Part shown: one piece after another, positions 43,117 through 51,880 of the stretch | Position numbering within the stretch: the first letter of the stretch is position 1 | Layout: the number at the start of each line of letters is the position of its first letter | From: Clostridia bacterium | Lineage (GTDB): Bacteria; Bacillota_A; Clostridia; Oscillospirales; CAG-272 | Length of the DNA: 64,000 nucleotides | NCBI GenBank assembly: GCA_017445115.1 | Contig: JAFSUU010000064.1 | Span: forward strand, 4,557-68,556 | Direction: 5' to 3' | Translations under genes and position numbers: made by a program | The notes under the pieces: generated by a model | The model's input: the letters and a program-made list of their open reading frames with translations, nothing else | Database searches by the model: none | Told to the model about the DNA's origin: nothing

Positions 43117-45225
43117 ATGAAAAAACATATCGTAAAATTGCTCTCTCTTTTAGTCGTTCTTGTTATTATATCAACCTCGGTTTTTTATATTCCGCAATTC
43201 GCGTCGGCAGCTAACGGACAGGGTGAAGATCCTGTTCCGGATAATATCGGTATAGTCAGGACGTACTCGGGCGTAAAAGTCTCATATACAAGATGCTTCG
43301 AGTACTCCGACGGCAGCGTGATCCCGGTTGGTGCGGGAGTCGGCGCGCACGGCGCGTACGAAACGAGAATAGTCCGCACCGAATACGGAACTTATGCGGC
43401 GTTTATTACCGACGCGACCGGAGAAGCGACGTCCGCTCATCCGGGCTGGAACTGCGGCGTCGCGACTTTTCAGATTATAAAAGTCACCGCGACCGGATTT
43501 GAGCCGATCTTCACCGCAGAATATCCGCAGGCGCTCGGAAGCTGCACGCCGAACATAGTGCAGGGAGAAAACGGGATCATTTACGTCGTAATCATCGCGG
43601 ATGACAAAGACCGCAGACAATCCGAGTATTGCAACGGTGTCTGGCTCCAGGTATATAAGATCGACACCGCGACCGACACCGTGACGCTCCCCGGCGGCAC
43701 TCAGAAATACCGTCACACAACGAGTCCGACAGACGACCACGGATACGGCTACACTCAGCCGATCTTCGATTTCAAGAACGGTAAAATGTACGCTCTCACT
43801 TGCGGAGGCGAAGCGCCGGGATATCTCGCGTGGTGGATCTATGACCTCAAGACAGACAGATGGAACTCAACGTGTCACACGGTTCAGCTGTTTACAAGAC
43901 GTTGTTATATCAACGGATACGCCGACGGCAACGGAGGCTTCACGATAATTATTGAACGATGCGCTCCGATAAGAGCTCTCAAGCAGGCTCTCGGAGTTCA
44001 GTTTTCACTGGGCGATAACAGCTACGTGTGGGACGGACTGTATCTGATGCATTTTGCAAATCCGAACGTCAACTCGTTCACCGATACCGAGATCGCAGTA
44101 GCGCAGTATACGGAAGAAGGGCGAAATAATACGGGCAAGAACGATCCCGATACCGTATCTCATTACGGCAACAGCGGATGCACGTATCTCGACGATCAGA
44201 ACAGGCTTCACGTCATCTATTCTCACAAGATCGGTAACACCAGAAAAACGACCGTTTATCACGCGGTCTACGACCTTGTCGGCAACGAACTCTTCAAGGA
44301 AACTCTGTCGACCACGCTCGTTCCCAGCAACGGGCGGTCTCCGACACCGAAGTCATACGCCATGACTCAGGACACAGACGGAACTTACTACGTCTTATGC
44401 GAATTCGCGTCGTCATCAGCCGCCACTCTCCAGCTGTGGAGCTCCCCGTCGACCGACGGATTGCATTTCTCAAAATTATCGACTGCGACTACTCTTCAGA
44501 CTCCGGTAGGAAGCACTGTAGGCACAGGTAAATTCATTATCGGCAACTCGCGCAATTATTCCGTCAGAGACGGCTACGTTCCGCTTATGTTCGAAGGATC
44601 TTCAGGCGGCACAGAATGTTTCTACTACACTTGTATCGCGCTTCCTCACGCCGGCGAGGGCGTCACGCCTCCTCATACCCATTCGTGGAACTCCGGCGTC
44701 GTCACGACTCCGGCGACATGTAAGGCATACGGAGTGAAAACATACACGTGTACCGGCTGCGGCGAGACTTATACGGAACAGATACCAAAGCTTGCTCACA
44801 CGTGGAACGCAGGAACCGTTACGACTCCGGCCACATGTAAAGCCAACGGAGTGAAAACTTATACATGCACCGCTTGCGGCACAACATATACGGAGCAGAT
44901 CCCGAAGCTTTCACACATGTGGGATGAGGGAAAGATCACTCTTCAGCCGACTTATACCGAGCAGGGAGTAAAGACCTACACCTGTACTGTTTGCGGCGCG
45001 ACAGATACAGAGTCTGTACCGATACTCGATCCTGTTCCGGGCGACGTGAACGGAGACGTGAAGATCAATTCAAGAGATATTTCACTTCTCAAAAAATATA
45101 TAGCAAGTGTCGTGACGAATTCAGACATTTTCTTTGCCGCTTCAGACATCAACAACGACGGAAAAGTCAATACTCAGGACCTTTCTCTGCTGAAAAGACT
45201 GGTAGCAGGTGAATCCGTAGAATGA
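43117..45225 (+). CDS. Secreted beta-propeller protein with type I dockerin
   Basis: 702 residues from ATG 43117 (AAAGGATCGG before it). Signal peptide about 1-31 (KLLSLLVVLVIISTSVFY, cleavage after ASA). Residues about 40-510 are beta-rich with BNR/propeller-like repeats (GYTQPIFDFKNGKMYAL, RTPSPKSYAMTQDTDGTYY-type blocks), resembling sialidase-like or exo-acting glycan binding folds. Then three 39-residue cysteine repeats, then a dockerin: VNGDVKINSRDISLLKKYI and INNDGKVNTQDLSLLKRLV, two calcium loops. It should be anchored to a cohesin scaffold. No clear catalytic motif; a carbohydrate-active role is inferred. Confidence 0.82.
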   Translation: MKKHIVKLLSLLVVLVIISTSVFYIPQFASAANGQGEDPVPDNIGIVRTYSGVKVSYTRCFEYSDGSVIPVGAGVGAHGAYETRIVRTEYGTYAAFITDATGEATSAHPGWNCGVATFQIIKVTATGFEPIFTAEYPQALGSCTPNIVQGENGIIYVVIIADDKDRRQSEYCNGVWLQVYKIDTATDTVTLPGGTQKYRHTTSPTDDHGYGYTQPIFDFKNGKMYALTCGGEAPGYLAWWIYDLKTDRWNSTCHTVQLFTRRCYINGYADGNGGFTIIIERCAPIRALKQALGVQFSLGDNSYVWDGLYLMHFANPNVNSFTDTEIAVAQYTEEGRNNTGKNDPDTVSHYGNSGCTYLDDQNRLHVIYSHKIGNTRKTTVYHAVYDLVGNELFKETLSTTLVPSNGRSPTPKSYAMTQDTDGTYYVLCEFASSSAATLQLWSSPSTDGLHFSKLSTATTLQTPVGSTVGTGKFIIGNSRNYSVRDGYVPLMFEGSSGGTECFYYTCIALPHAGEGVTPPHTHSWNSGVVTTPATCKAYGVKTYTCTGCGETYTEQIPKLAHTWNAGTVTTPATCKANGVKTYTCTACGTTYTEQIPKLSHMWDEGKITLQPTYTEQGVKTYTCTVCGATDTESVPILDPVPGDVNGDVKINSRDISLLKKYIASVVTNSDIFFAASDINNDGKVNTQDLSLLKRLVAGESVE
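44680..45030 (+). repeat. Three tandem 39-residue Trp/Cys repeats within the dockerin protein
   Basis: Each unit is 117 bases: H-[ST/M]-W-x-x-G, then TYTC-T-x-C-G-x-T-[YD]-TE, about 12 residues. Units 1 and 2 also share ATCKAxGVKTYTC. A C-x2-C pair per unit could form a disulfide or bind metal. A spacer/adhesin repeat of this type is common in gut Firmicutes surface proteins. Confidence 0.85.
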
Positions 45226-45238
45226 GCTGATCATAAAA

Positions 45239-45262
45239 CGGCGGGCTTTAACAAGCCCGCCG
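45239..45262. terminator. Rho-independent terminator, bidirectional
   Basis: CGGCGGGCTT-TAAC-AAGCCCGCCG, followed by AAAATTTTTC; on the other strand TTTTATG follows. Confidence 0.9.
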
Positions 45263-45272
45263 AAAATTTTTC

Positions 45273-45851
45273 TTATTTTTTGACGTAAAACGTCTGCTTC
45301 GGCCCCGTGTCGCGCATCAGCGTTGCGGGGTCGCGAAATTTTGTGAGATACAAAACGATATCATAAATGTCCCCCGCGCATCCGCCCAGATGAACGGAAA
45401 GCGCTGCAGCGGATAAAAACTTATACCACTCGTTTTCAAATATCAGCGCCGCAGCGATGAACACCGCAGAAAACACGGCAAGCGGGGCGGCGAGGGACAA
45501 AAGCGCGGTGTTGCGGTAAACGTAAATATCCGGCACCCCGCAGAACGCGGCGTTCGGAACGATACCGAATTTTAATTTTTTCTTGGTAAGTATCTTGTAA
45601 ACAATGCCGTGAACAAGCTCGTGCAAAACGAGATATGCGATCATAACGCCGCAGAATATCAACATAACTATTCCGTCTATTTTATGAAAAAAGTCCTGAG
45701 GTCTGATGATCAGCGAGGACAGCAGTATGCCCGCCGCCATTACGGCGAGCGCGGCGGCGTTAAGCGCAAGTCCCGTCTTTTTGTTTGAAGCATCTACTGT
45801 TTTTGCCGCCTCATAATTCTCCGGCAAAACCTCTTCAAAGTATTTTTTCAT
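45273..45851 (-). CDS. DUF3267 membrane metalloprotease-like protein
   Basis: 192 residues. Four hydrophobic segments; the second carries YLVLHELVHGIVY, an HExxH-type zinc motif, and a third ligand candidate is in the C-terminal half. DUF3267 proteins are predicted zincin-like membrane peptidases of unknown target. Monocistronic and convergent with the dockerin gene. Confidence 0.8.
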   Translation of the reverse strand: MKKYFEEVLPENYEAAKTVDASNKKTGLALNAAALAVMAAGILLSSLIIRPQDFFHKIDGIVMLIFCGVMIAYLVLHELVHGIVYKILTKKKLKFGIVPNAAFCGVPDIYVYRNTALLSLAAPLAVFSAVFIAAALIFENEWYKFLSAAALSVHLGGCAGDIYDIVLYLTKFRDPATLMRDTGPKQTFYVKK

Positions 45852-46007
45852 CTATCTTCTCCACGCCTCTTCTTTTCATAAAGATTATATTGTTTTGATC
45901 CGAATTTGTCAACGATTTTGAGGAAAAGGCTTAACAATCGGAGAAAAATGTGATAAGATAATAAAAGTATATCCCCGGTAGTATGTTCGGGAACGGAGGT
46001 GTCGATA

Positions 46008-46598
46008 ATGAATTATAAAATAACGCCGTTCAAAAACAATATACCGCTGATAGTTCTCGCTGCCTTTGAGATCGCAGCGGGAACGCTTCTTCTGATTGAT
46101 CCGGAATCATTTCCGAGAGCGGTAATAATCATCTTCGGATCGGCGCTCGTTCTGATCGGAGCGCTGTATCTCGCAAGAGTTCTGCGCGACAAGAACGACG
46201 GCGTCAGCAGTCTGACAATGACGATAGCGCTTTCTGCAGTGATCGTCGGAGTTCCGAGCGTCGCCTTTTCCCGTATCATCGTGCGCGATCTTATAGAGTA
46301 TATCGCGATCATTTACGGCGCTATGCTTTTGATCTCGGGAATTTACAAGGCAAAGTCATATACGGATTCCAAGAACGCGAAAACGCCCGCGCCGGTGATA
46401 GCGCTTCTCGGCGCGCTCGCAGCGATGGGTATCGGGATCGCGGTCATGATCGGCACTTTCAAAGAATCGTCGCTGATGTATTTGGTCGTCGCGGCATCGT
46501 TCCTTGCAGGAGCGGCGCTTGACGTACTTGCCGTCGTGCTCAATGCAAAGGTGAAACGGGGTGCCGACGCGAATAATACTAACAAAGCAGTTAAATAA
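46008..46598 (+). CDS. HdeD/DUF308-like membrane protein
   Basis: 196 residues from ATG 46008 with GGAGG at eight bases; the GTG at 45999 overlaps that site. Six hydrophobic segments (IPLIVLAAFEIAAGTLLLI, AVIIIFGSALVLIGALYLA, LIEYIAIIYGAMLLISGIY) in the paired pattern of HdeD/DUF308 proteins. Function unknown; acid-stress roles are known only for distant E. coli HdeD. Confidence 0.75.
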   Translation: MNYKITPFKNNIPLIVLAAFEIAAGTLLLIDPESFPRAVIIIFGSALVLIGALYLARVLRDKNDGVSSLTMTIALSAVIVGVPSVAFSRIIVRDLIEYIAIIYGAMLLISGIYKAKSYTDSKNAKTPAPVIALLGALAAMGIGIAVMIGTFKESSLMYLVVAASFLAGAALDVLAVVLNAKVKRGADANNTNKAVK

Positions 46599-46645
46599 GA
46601 ATTATTAATTGCTCAGATAGATGCGTTTGATTTCATAACAGATAA

Positions 46646-46673
46646 GAAGTCCAAGCCGATCGGCTTGGACTTC
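46646..46673 (+). terminator. Perfect palindromic terminator
   Basis: GAAGTCCAAGCC and GGCTTGGACTTC around GATC, a 28-base perfect palindrome, then TTTGTGG. Directly followed by a degenerate copy of the tRNA-end repeat. Confidence 0.8.
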
Positions 46674-46680
46674 TTTGTGG

Positions 46681-46765
46681 GCAATGCGGGGATTGCTGTG
46701 CGCACTCTTCGGCAAAAAGTCCCCTGGACTGTTTTCTTACGCGCTTCACGCTCCCTCTCGGGCGG
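46681..46765 (+). repeat. Dispersed repeat, degenerate copy (B)
   Basis: Shares AAAGTCCCCTGGACTGTTTT, ACGCGCTTCACGCTCCCTCT with copies A (54046-54166) and C (63697-63807), which have CAGTCCCCCGGACTG. Its ends are eroded, and the ABC-F promoter directly abuts it. Confidence 0.65.
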
Positions 46766-46794
46766 TTGACATAATGCGTTCAGTGTGATATAGT
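46766..46794 (+). promoter_or_regulatory. Promoter of the ABC-F gene
   Basis: TTGACA (46766-46771), 17-base spacer, TATAGT (46789-46794). Confidence 0.85.
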
Positions 46795-46809
46795 AATAAT
46801 ATAAGGAAC

Positions 46810-47004
46810 CGCGAGAGGGGTGAAAAGATGAGAATATGATCTGATTTTGATTTCATAACAATTCCGGAGCTGTATGTCAGGCATATGGCTTTGTTATGTT
46901 GTCGAAAGCGGATCATATCCTCATCATCCCCTCTTTTTTCGCGCCTTCCCGAGGGTAAATGAAGATGAAAGGAGCCGTCCGATGACAGACGGCTCCGTTT
47001 TTTT
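46810..47004 (+). promoter_or_regulatory. Attenuator leader of the ABC-F gene
   Basis: Terminator: GGAGCCGTC (46971-46979), loop, GACGGCTCC (46988-46996), then GTTTTTTT. Antiterminator: CGGAGCTGTATGTC (46865-46878) pairs with GACAGACGGCTCCG (46984-46997) at 13 of 14 positions and cannot coexist with the terminator. A long outer stem (46810-46841 with 46911-46943) encloses it. The antiterminator 5' arm contains the ribosome binding site and ATG of the leader ORF at 46874, so translation and transcription end are tied. Induction by ribosome-targeting drugs is inferred. Confidence 0.82.
46828..46839 (+). CDS. Three-residue leader peptide (MRI)
   Basis: ATG AGA ATA TGA, preceded by GAGAGGGGTGA. 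It lies in the 5' arm of the long outer stem, so a ribosome here would open that stem. Tiny leader ORFs of this kind are known upstream of drug-inducible ABC-F genes. Confidence 0.5.
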   Translation: MRI

Positions 47005-47068
47005 CAGGAGGAATAATGGGACAGATAAAAGTAATGGATTTAAGCTTCCGTTACGACGGGAGCTATGA
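46874..47068 (+). CDS. Leader ORF overlapping the ABC-F start
   Basis: 64 codons (MSGIWLCYVVESGSYPHHP at the start). GGAG lies five bases before the ATG, and that site is part of the antiterminator arm. The ORF passes through the terminator and stops inside the ABC-F gene in another frame. Probably regulatory; a stable protein product is unlikely. Confidence 0.5.
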   Translation: MSGIWLCYVVESGSYPHHPLFFRAFPRVNEDERSRPMTDGSVFFRRNNGTDKSNGFKLPLRREL

Positions 47069-48542
47069 CGATATATTTAAGGACGTATCGTTTACGGTCG
47101 ACACCGACTGGCGTCTCGGTTTCATCGGGCGGAACGGCAAGGGAAAGACGACCTTTCTGAAGCTTCTTCTCGGAGAATATACGTACAGCGGGACTATATC
47201 GGCTTCGGTGTCGTTTGAGTATTTCCCGATTTCGCTCGACGAAAGGCAGCTCTCCCTCACCGGATACGAACTGCTCGAAGAGCTGTACCCGAGCAACGAA
47301 CTCTGGAGAGTAATATGCGAGCTTTCGCTCCTCGGTGAAGAAGAGGAGACACTCTCAAAGCGGCTGTGTCACCTCAGCCCCGGACAGCGGGTTAAGCTCG
47401 AGCTGGCGATACTGTTCTCCAAAGATAACGGATTCTTTCTTATAGACGAGCCGACGAACCACCTCGACGCCGAGGCGAGAGAAATGGTGAAGGATTACCT
47501 CGCCGCAAAGAGCGGCTTCATCCTCGTGTCTCACGACCGTGATCTGCTCGATCACTGCACGGACCACATTCTCTCGCTCAACAAGAAGAATATTGAGGTG
47601 ATGAAGGGCAACTATTCCGTCTGGTGGGAGAACAAACAGCGTCGCGATGCTTTCGCGGAGGCGGAGAACGAGAAACATGAAAAAGAAATAAAGGATCTTC
47701 GTCAGGCGGCGCGTCGCATGTCGAACTGGGCGGATAAAAGCGAGAACATAAAAATCGGCGTTTCAGAACGGGAAAAAAGCGACCGGCTCAAGAACGCGAG
47801 AACGTACATCGGCTCAAAGACGAAGAAGATGCAGAAGAGAGCCGCCGCCGTTCACGGCAGGATAGAACGCGAGATAGAAGAGAAGGAAGGGCTCCTCGAG
47901 GATGTAGAAAACGTGAGGGACCTGAAACTTTATCCGCTTGATTACCGCAAGGAGGTACTTATAGAATTCAAGGACTATTCCTTCAGGTATGATGGTGTGG
48001 ATCAGGATGCGGTGAAGAACGTATCGTTCGACGTGAGACGCGGCGAGCGCGTGATGCTCCGCGGTGCGAACGGCAGCGGAAAGTCCACTATATTCAAGCG
48101 TATCTTGTACGGCCTCGGGATCAACAAGGCGCTCTCATTCACCGAAAGGGGCGTCATACGAATCGGCCCGGGGCTTACGGTGTCGTATATCAATCAGGAC
48201 ACCTCATCTCTAAAAGGCGACGTCGCCGCTTTCTGTACGGACGCGGGGATAGACCGCAGTCAGTTCTGCACGATCCTGTTTCAGATGGGGTTCGGTCGGG
48301 TCCAGTTCGAGAAGGACATTTCCGAGTTCTCCGACGGACAGAAGAAGAAGGTGCTGACCGCGGCGAGCCTTTGTTCTTCCGCTCACCTTTATATCTGGGA
48401 TGAACCGCTGAACTTTATCGACATCTTCTCCCGCGAGCAGATCGAGAACCTCATTCTGAAGTACCATCCGACGATGATCTTCGCCGAGCACGACGTCAGA
48501 TTCCAGGAAAACATCGCTACGAAGATCGTTGAATTAGAATAA
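47016..48542 (+). CDS. ABC-F ribosomal protection protein, Lsa/Vga-like
   Basis: 508 residues, two ATPase domains and no membrane helix. Domain 1: IGRNGKGKTTFLKLL, LSPGQRVKLELA, FFLIDEPTNHLDAE. Interdomain linker about 200-300 is highly charged (KDLRQAARRMSNWADKSE). Domain 2: RGANGSGKSTIFKRI, FSDGQKKKVL, WDEPLNFIDIFSREQIENL. The last block is characteristic of the Lsa/Vga/Sal group giving lincosamide, pleuromutilin and streptogramin A resistance. Drug range cannot be read. Expression is controlled by the leader just upstream. Confidence 0.9.
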   Translation: MGQIKVMDLSFRYDGSYDDIFKDVSFTVDTDWRLGFIGRNGKGKTTFLKLLLGEYTYSGTISASVSFEYFPISLDERQLSLTGYELLEELYPSNELWRVICELSLLGEEEETLSKRLCHLSPGQRVKLELAILFSKDNGFFLIDEPTNHLDAEAREMVKDYLAAKSGFILVSHDRDLLDHCTDHILSLNKKNIEVMKGNYSVWWENKQRRDAFAEAENEKHEKEIKDLRQAARRMSNWADKSENIKIGVSEREKSDRLKNARTYIGSKTKKMQKRAAAVHGRIEREIEEKEGLLEDVENVRDLKLYPLDYRKEVLIEFKDYSFRYDGVDQDAVKNVSFDVRRGERVMLRGANGSGKSTIFKRILYGLGINKALSFTERGVIRIGPGLTVSYINQDTSSLKGDVAAFCTDAGIDRSQFCTILFQMGFGRVQFEKDISEFSDGQKKKVLTAASLCSSAHLYIWDEPLNFIDIFSREQIENLILKYHPTMIFAEHDVRFQENIATKIVELE

Positions 48543-48557
48543 AGAAATGAAGTCGGC

Positions 48558-48835
48558 GCATCGCGATTGTATGATGTAATATCCGTTTCTTCATACGCCT
48601 GTAGGCGTAGCGAAGCTGTGTAATTATATCTTCTTTTACCTGATACTCTTTTGGTGGACGCCCTTTTCTCTTAATTGCGATCCCCGCTGCTATCTTTCGC
48701 TGCTTTCTGTTGTAGCGGTTAATGAATCCTTTGATTTGCTTCTTCGTAAAACCAAGTGTTTCTCCGATCTCCTATCTGTCTCATTTGCAATATTTCTTTT
48801 TCGTACTCTTTAATATGACGATATTCTCTTGCCAC
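48558..48835 (-). pseudogene. IS3-family OrfA transposase remnant, frameshifted and truncated
   Basis: From GTG 48835 it reads AREYRHIKEYEKEILQMRQ, then the frame shifts near 48765-48775 and continues GFTKKQIKGFINRYNRKQRK and AAGIAIKRKGRPPKEYQVKE, the conserved helix-turn-helix OrfA of IS3/IS150-type elements. After about 48600 similarity is lost. No OrfB. GGAGGG precedes the start. Confidence 0.75.
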
Positions 48836-48842
48836 AAAAAAT

Positions 48843-48893
48843 CCCTCCTACGGTATCTTTCTCTAATTGTACCATAGGAGGGTTCTTTTTTTC
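48843..48893 (+). terminator. Hairpin with T-run, probably from the insertion element end
   Basis: CCCTCCTACGGTA and TACCATAGGAGGG pair with one mismatch, then TTCTTTTTTTC on the plus strand. Convergent with the VanY-like gene. Confidence 0.6.
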
Positions 48894-48961
48894 TATTGTC
48901 CGTTTTTACTGGATTTGTTCATCAAAGTGATGGCGGTTTTTCAGTCAGTCTGTTTTATCGT

Positions 48962-49636
48962 TTACTCGTCTTTCGAGGGCGCGACGTTGCCGACGGGAAG
49001 CTTGTTCAGGTATTCCTCAAGGGTTATACCTTTTCCGGTTATCTCCTTTGCGATTTCGGTTGAACCTACGTATCTGATATGCCACGGCTCGTAGCCGTAA
49101 CCCGTGATGTCTTCTTTTCCTTCAAGATAGCGGAGAATAAAGCCGTATTCCGCGAGTTTAGCATGGATCTTAGCCCACACGTCGGTGTATTCTATCATAT
49201 CTTCGTTGAGGTAAACGTCTTCTCCGTCGATGATCAGATACAGATCAAGCGCCAGACCGGTGTGATGTTCGGAATATCCGGGCGTCGCAACTGTACGTTT
49301 AGTATAGACTTCGCCGTATTCTTTCATAAAATCGTCCCAGATCCTCTGTTGTTCCGCAACGCTTCTTCGAGCGGAATCAAGATCGACGTAAACGTCTTCG
49401 GCTTCGAGAGCGGCTTTCAGTTTGAGATAAGCGTCGTAAGCTTCCTTTTCGACCTCAACGTCGTCGCCGAGAGAATTCTTGACCGTCGTTGTCTCAAGAT
49501 TCTGTTCCCAATCGTCGGGAAGCTTATTCTCTTTGTTGACGAGAACAAGATAATCTATACCGTTTTTAGTCCCCGCACAAGAGATAAGCGCAAACAACGT
49601 GATGAACAAAACAAGGCAGCATATAACTTTTTTCAT
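48962..49636 (-). CDS. D-alanyl-D-alanine carboxypeptidase, VanY-like lipoprotein
   Basis: 224 residues from ATG 49636 (CAGGAGGAAAAT). Lipoprotein signal with lipobox LISC. Peptidase family M15B motifs: TPGYSEHHTGLALDLYL (SxHxxGxxxD) and YGYEPWHIRYVG (ExWH). Trims the last D-Ala from muropeptides outside the membrane. Divergently placed from the HAD phosphatase and near a VanX-like dipeptidase, but no VanHA ligase, so vancomycin resistance is not implied. Confidence 0.9.
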   Translation of the reverse strand: MKKVICCLVLFITLFALISCAGTKNGIDYLVLVNKENKLPDDWEQNLETTTVKNSLGDDVEVEKEAYDAYLKLKAALEAEDVYVDLDSARRSVAEQQRIWDDFMKEYGEVYTKRTVATPGYSEHHTGLALDLYLIIDGEDVYLNEDMIEYTDVWAKIHAKLAEYGFILRYLEGKEDITGYGYEPWHIRYVGSTEIAKEITGKGITLEEYLNKLPVGNVAPSKDE

Positions 49637-49827
49637 TTGATTTTCCTCCTGTAAAACAGAGCATTTACATATTGTGATTATAGCATTTCGGATCGGTTCT
49701 GTCAATATAACCTTTCTTTGAGTTTTGCACTTTCAAACGCCCGCGTTCAAAGCAATGTAACAGGTTTTATTTCTTCCATGCTTTTATGAGACTTTTCGAA
49801 ATCAAACAAATATCGGTATGGAATAAC

Positions 49828-49856
49828 TTGAATTTTCAAAGTTTATATGGTATTAT
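49828..49856 (+). promoter_or_regulatory. Promoter of the HAD/VanX-like gene group
   Basis: TTGAAT (49828-49833), 17-base spacer, TATTAT (49851-49856). Confidence 0.65.
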
Positions 49857-49929
49857 ATACATATACTGGGTTATTATTCTTTTAGTATTGATGGATAATA
49901 GATAAAAATTTTAAGAAAGAAGAGTCATT

Positions 49930-51063
49930 ATGAATAATTCAACGAAACAACTGAAAATCTGGCGGATCGTCGCAATCATTGCCCTGTGCGCGCTGCTTAC
50001 GGTCAGCATTCTTTATGCCTGCGGCGTGGGATATAAAAGCGCCGCTCCGGCTGTTGACGGAAACAAGGCGCTTTCTCTCTGGAACGACGGAACCGGCGCA
50101 AAGAAAAGTCTGATCGATTACGTCAGCTCGGTCACCATGGAAGGCGGCGAGGACTTTATCCCCGTTGAAGACCGCATCGCCGTTTTCGATATGGACGGCA
50201 CACTTGCGTGCGAGACCTTTTATACATACTACGACACGATGATGTTCATCGAATACTGCCTGTACGATCATCCCGAGCGCGTCTCTGACGAACTCAAGGA
50301 AGTCGCCGCGTCGATCAAACCCGGTTACGTCGCGGACGAGACGCTGGCGCGAAACTTCGCAAAAGCATTCGCGGGGCTGACTGTCGAGGAATTTTATAAC
50401 TACGCTGTTCAGTTCGGGCAGAAGAAGACGGCAAGCTTTGACAATATGCGCTATATCGACAACTTCTATCTGCCGATGGTGGAACTTGTGAAATACCTCT
50501 ACGAAAACGAATTTGAGATTTGGGTCATCAGCGGGACCGAGCGCACGACCACACGCGCCATCGTCGCCAACTCTCCGATCAAAGATTACGTTGAACCCGA
50601 GCACGTTATCGGCACAGACTTTGAAGTCAAGCAAAAGGGTCACGAGGACGAGCCTTCCAATATGAACTACAAATACGAGAACGGCGACGAGCTCGTTCTG
50701 ACCGGCGGCTTCGTTCAGAAGAACCTCAACGCAAATAAGTCCATCTACGTCGAACGGGAGATCGGCAAACGTCCGGTCCTCGCCTTCGGCAACAGCGGAA
50801 GCGACACCAGTATGATGAACTACGCCCTCGACGAAAGAAATCCCCATAAAGCGCAGGCGTATATGATCGTCGCCGACGACAACGAGCGCGAATGGGGCAC
50901 ACAGGACTGGGAGGCAAAGTCTGCCGACTACACGGCAAAAGGCTTTATCCCGATCTCAATGAAAACCGATTTTGCAAAGATCTATCCGGATGGCATCACT
51001 AAGGCGGAACAGCAGTACGTTCCCGCCGAGGTCCAGAATGAGGACACCGACAAAGCGGCGTAA
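49930..51063 (+). CDS. Secreted or membrane-anchored HAD-family phosphatase
   Basis: 377 residues. N-terminal helix (WRIVAIIALCALLTVSILYA) with a Cys directly after it, so a lipoprotein is possible. HAD motif I is VFDMDGTLACE, motif II VISGTERTT, and motif IV FGNSGSDTSMM. These fit the HAD-IB phosphoserine-phosphatase-like clade acting outside the membrane. AGAAAGAAGAG precedes the ATG. First of four plus-strand genes with short gaps. Confidence 0.85.
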   Translation: MNNSTKQLKIWRIVAIIALCALLTVSILYACGVGYKSAAPAVDGNKALSLWNDGTGAKKSLIDYVSSVTMEGGEDFIPVEDRIAVFDMDGTLACETFYTYYDTMMFIEYCLYDHPERVSDELKEVAASIKPGYVADETLARNFAKAFAGLTVEEFYNYAVQFGQKKTASFDNMRYIDNFYLPMVELVKYLYENEFEIWVISGTERTTTRAIVANSPIKDYVEPEHVIGTDFEVKQKGHEDEPSNMNYKYENGDELVLTGGFVQKNLNANKSIYVEREIGKRPVLAFGNSGSDTSMMNYALDERNPHKAQAYMIVADDNEREWGTQDWEAKSADYTAKGFIPISMKTDFAKIYPDGITKAEQQYVPAEVQNEDTDKAA

Positions 51064-51069
51064 TACGTA

Positions 51070-51867
51070 ATGATGAAGATCGAAACTGCAAAAACAGATA
51101 CGTTCAGTATGGACTATTTCAAGTTCGGGGACGGAAAAAGGACGCTGGTCATCCTTCCCGGGCTCAGCGTACAGAGCGTGATGTTGTCCGCCGCCGCGAT
51201 CAAAAAAGCGTATGAGCCGCTTGCAAACGACTTTACGGTTTTCGTCTTTGACCGGCGGCGTGAACTTCCGCCTGTTTATTCGATCGAAGACATGGCGGAT
51301 GATACGGCATCGGCGATCGCTGCCGCCGGGATAGGGAGAGCGTGCATATCAGGCGTTTCTCAAGGCGCTATGATCGCGATGAAGATCGCCGCACGTCGCC
51401 CCGAATCGGCGGAAAAGCTGGTACTGGCGTCAGCTGTAAAGCGGGTAACAGACGAGAATTCCACTGTTATTGAAAAATGGATCGAGCTTGCAGAAAAAGG
51501 AGACGCCGAGAAACTGTATCTCTCCTTCGGAGAGGCGATCTATCCGCAGACCGTATTCGAATGTTTGCGCGGATCTCTTTCCGAAGCCGCAAAGAACGTA
51601 ACGCGGGAGGAGCTGTCGCGATTCGTCGCCCTTGCCTGCGCCGCAAAGGACTTCGACGCATCGCGCGAACTTGAAAACATAATGTGCCCTACACTTGTCA
51701 TAGGAGATAAAGGCGACAGGATATTCGGCGGCGGCGCGGCGCGCGCGATCTATGAACGCATGAAGAATAATCCGGATGCCGAACTGTACGAATACAACGG
51801 ATACGGTCACGCGCTTTACGATACTGCACCGGATTTCAAAGAACGTATACTGCGCTTTCTGATATAG
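51070..51867 (+). CDS. Alpha/beta hydrolase
   Basis: 265 residues. LVILPGLSVQS (oxyanion strand), nucleophile elbow GVSQGAMIAM, Asp in LVIGDKGDRIFGG and His in YNGYGHALYDTAP give a complete triad. Six bases after the HAD gene and 13 bases before the VanX-like gene. Substrate unknown; an esterase of cell-wall or lipid acyl groups would fit the neighbours. Confidence 0.88.
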   Translation: MMKIETAKTDTFSMDYFKFGDGKRTLVILPGLSVQSVMLSAAAIKKAYEPLANDFTVFVFDRRRELPPVYSIEDMADDTASAIAAAGIGRACISGVSQGAMIAMKIAARRPESAEKLVLASAVKRVTDENSTVIEKWIELAEKGDAEKLYLSFGEAIYPQTVFECLRGSLSEAAKNVTREELSRFVALACAAKDFDASRELENIMCPTLVIGDKGDRIFGGGAARAIYERMKNNPDAELYEYNGYGHALYDTAPDFKERILRFLI

Positions 51868-51880
51868 GAGGAAAGATTTC

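Noticed and set aside
44680..45030. CRISPR array
   Set aside because: The repeats are 117-base coding units within one ORF with no spacers. No other regularly spaced short repeats were seen in the window.
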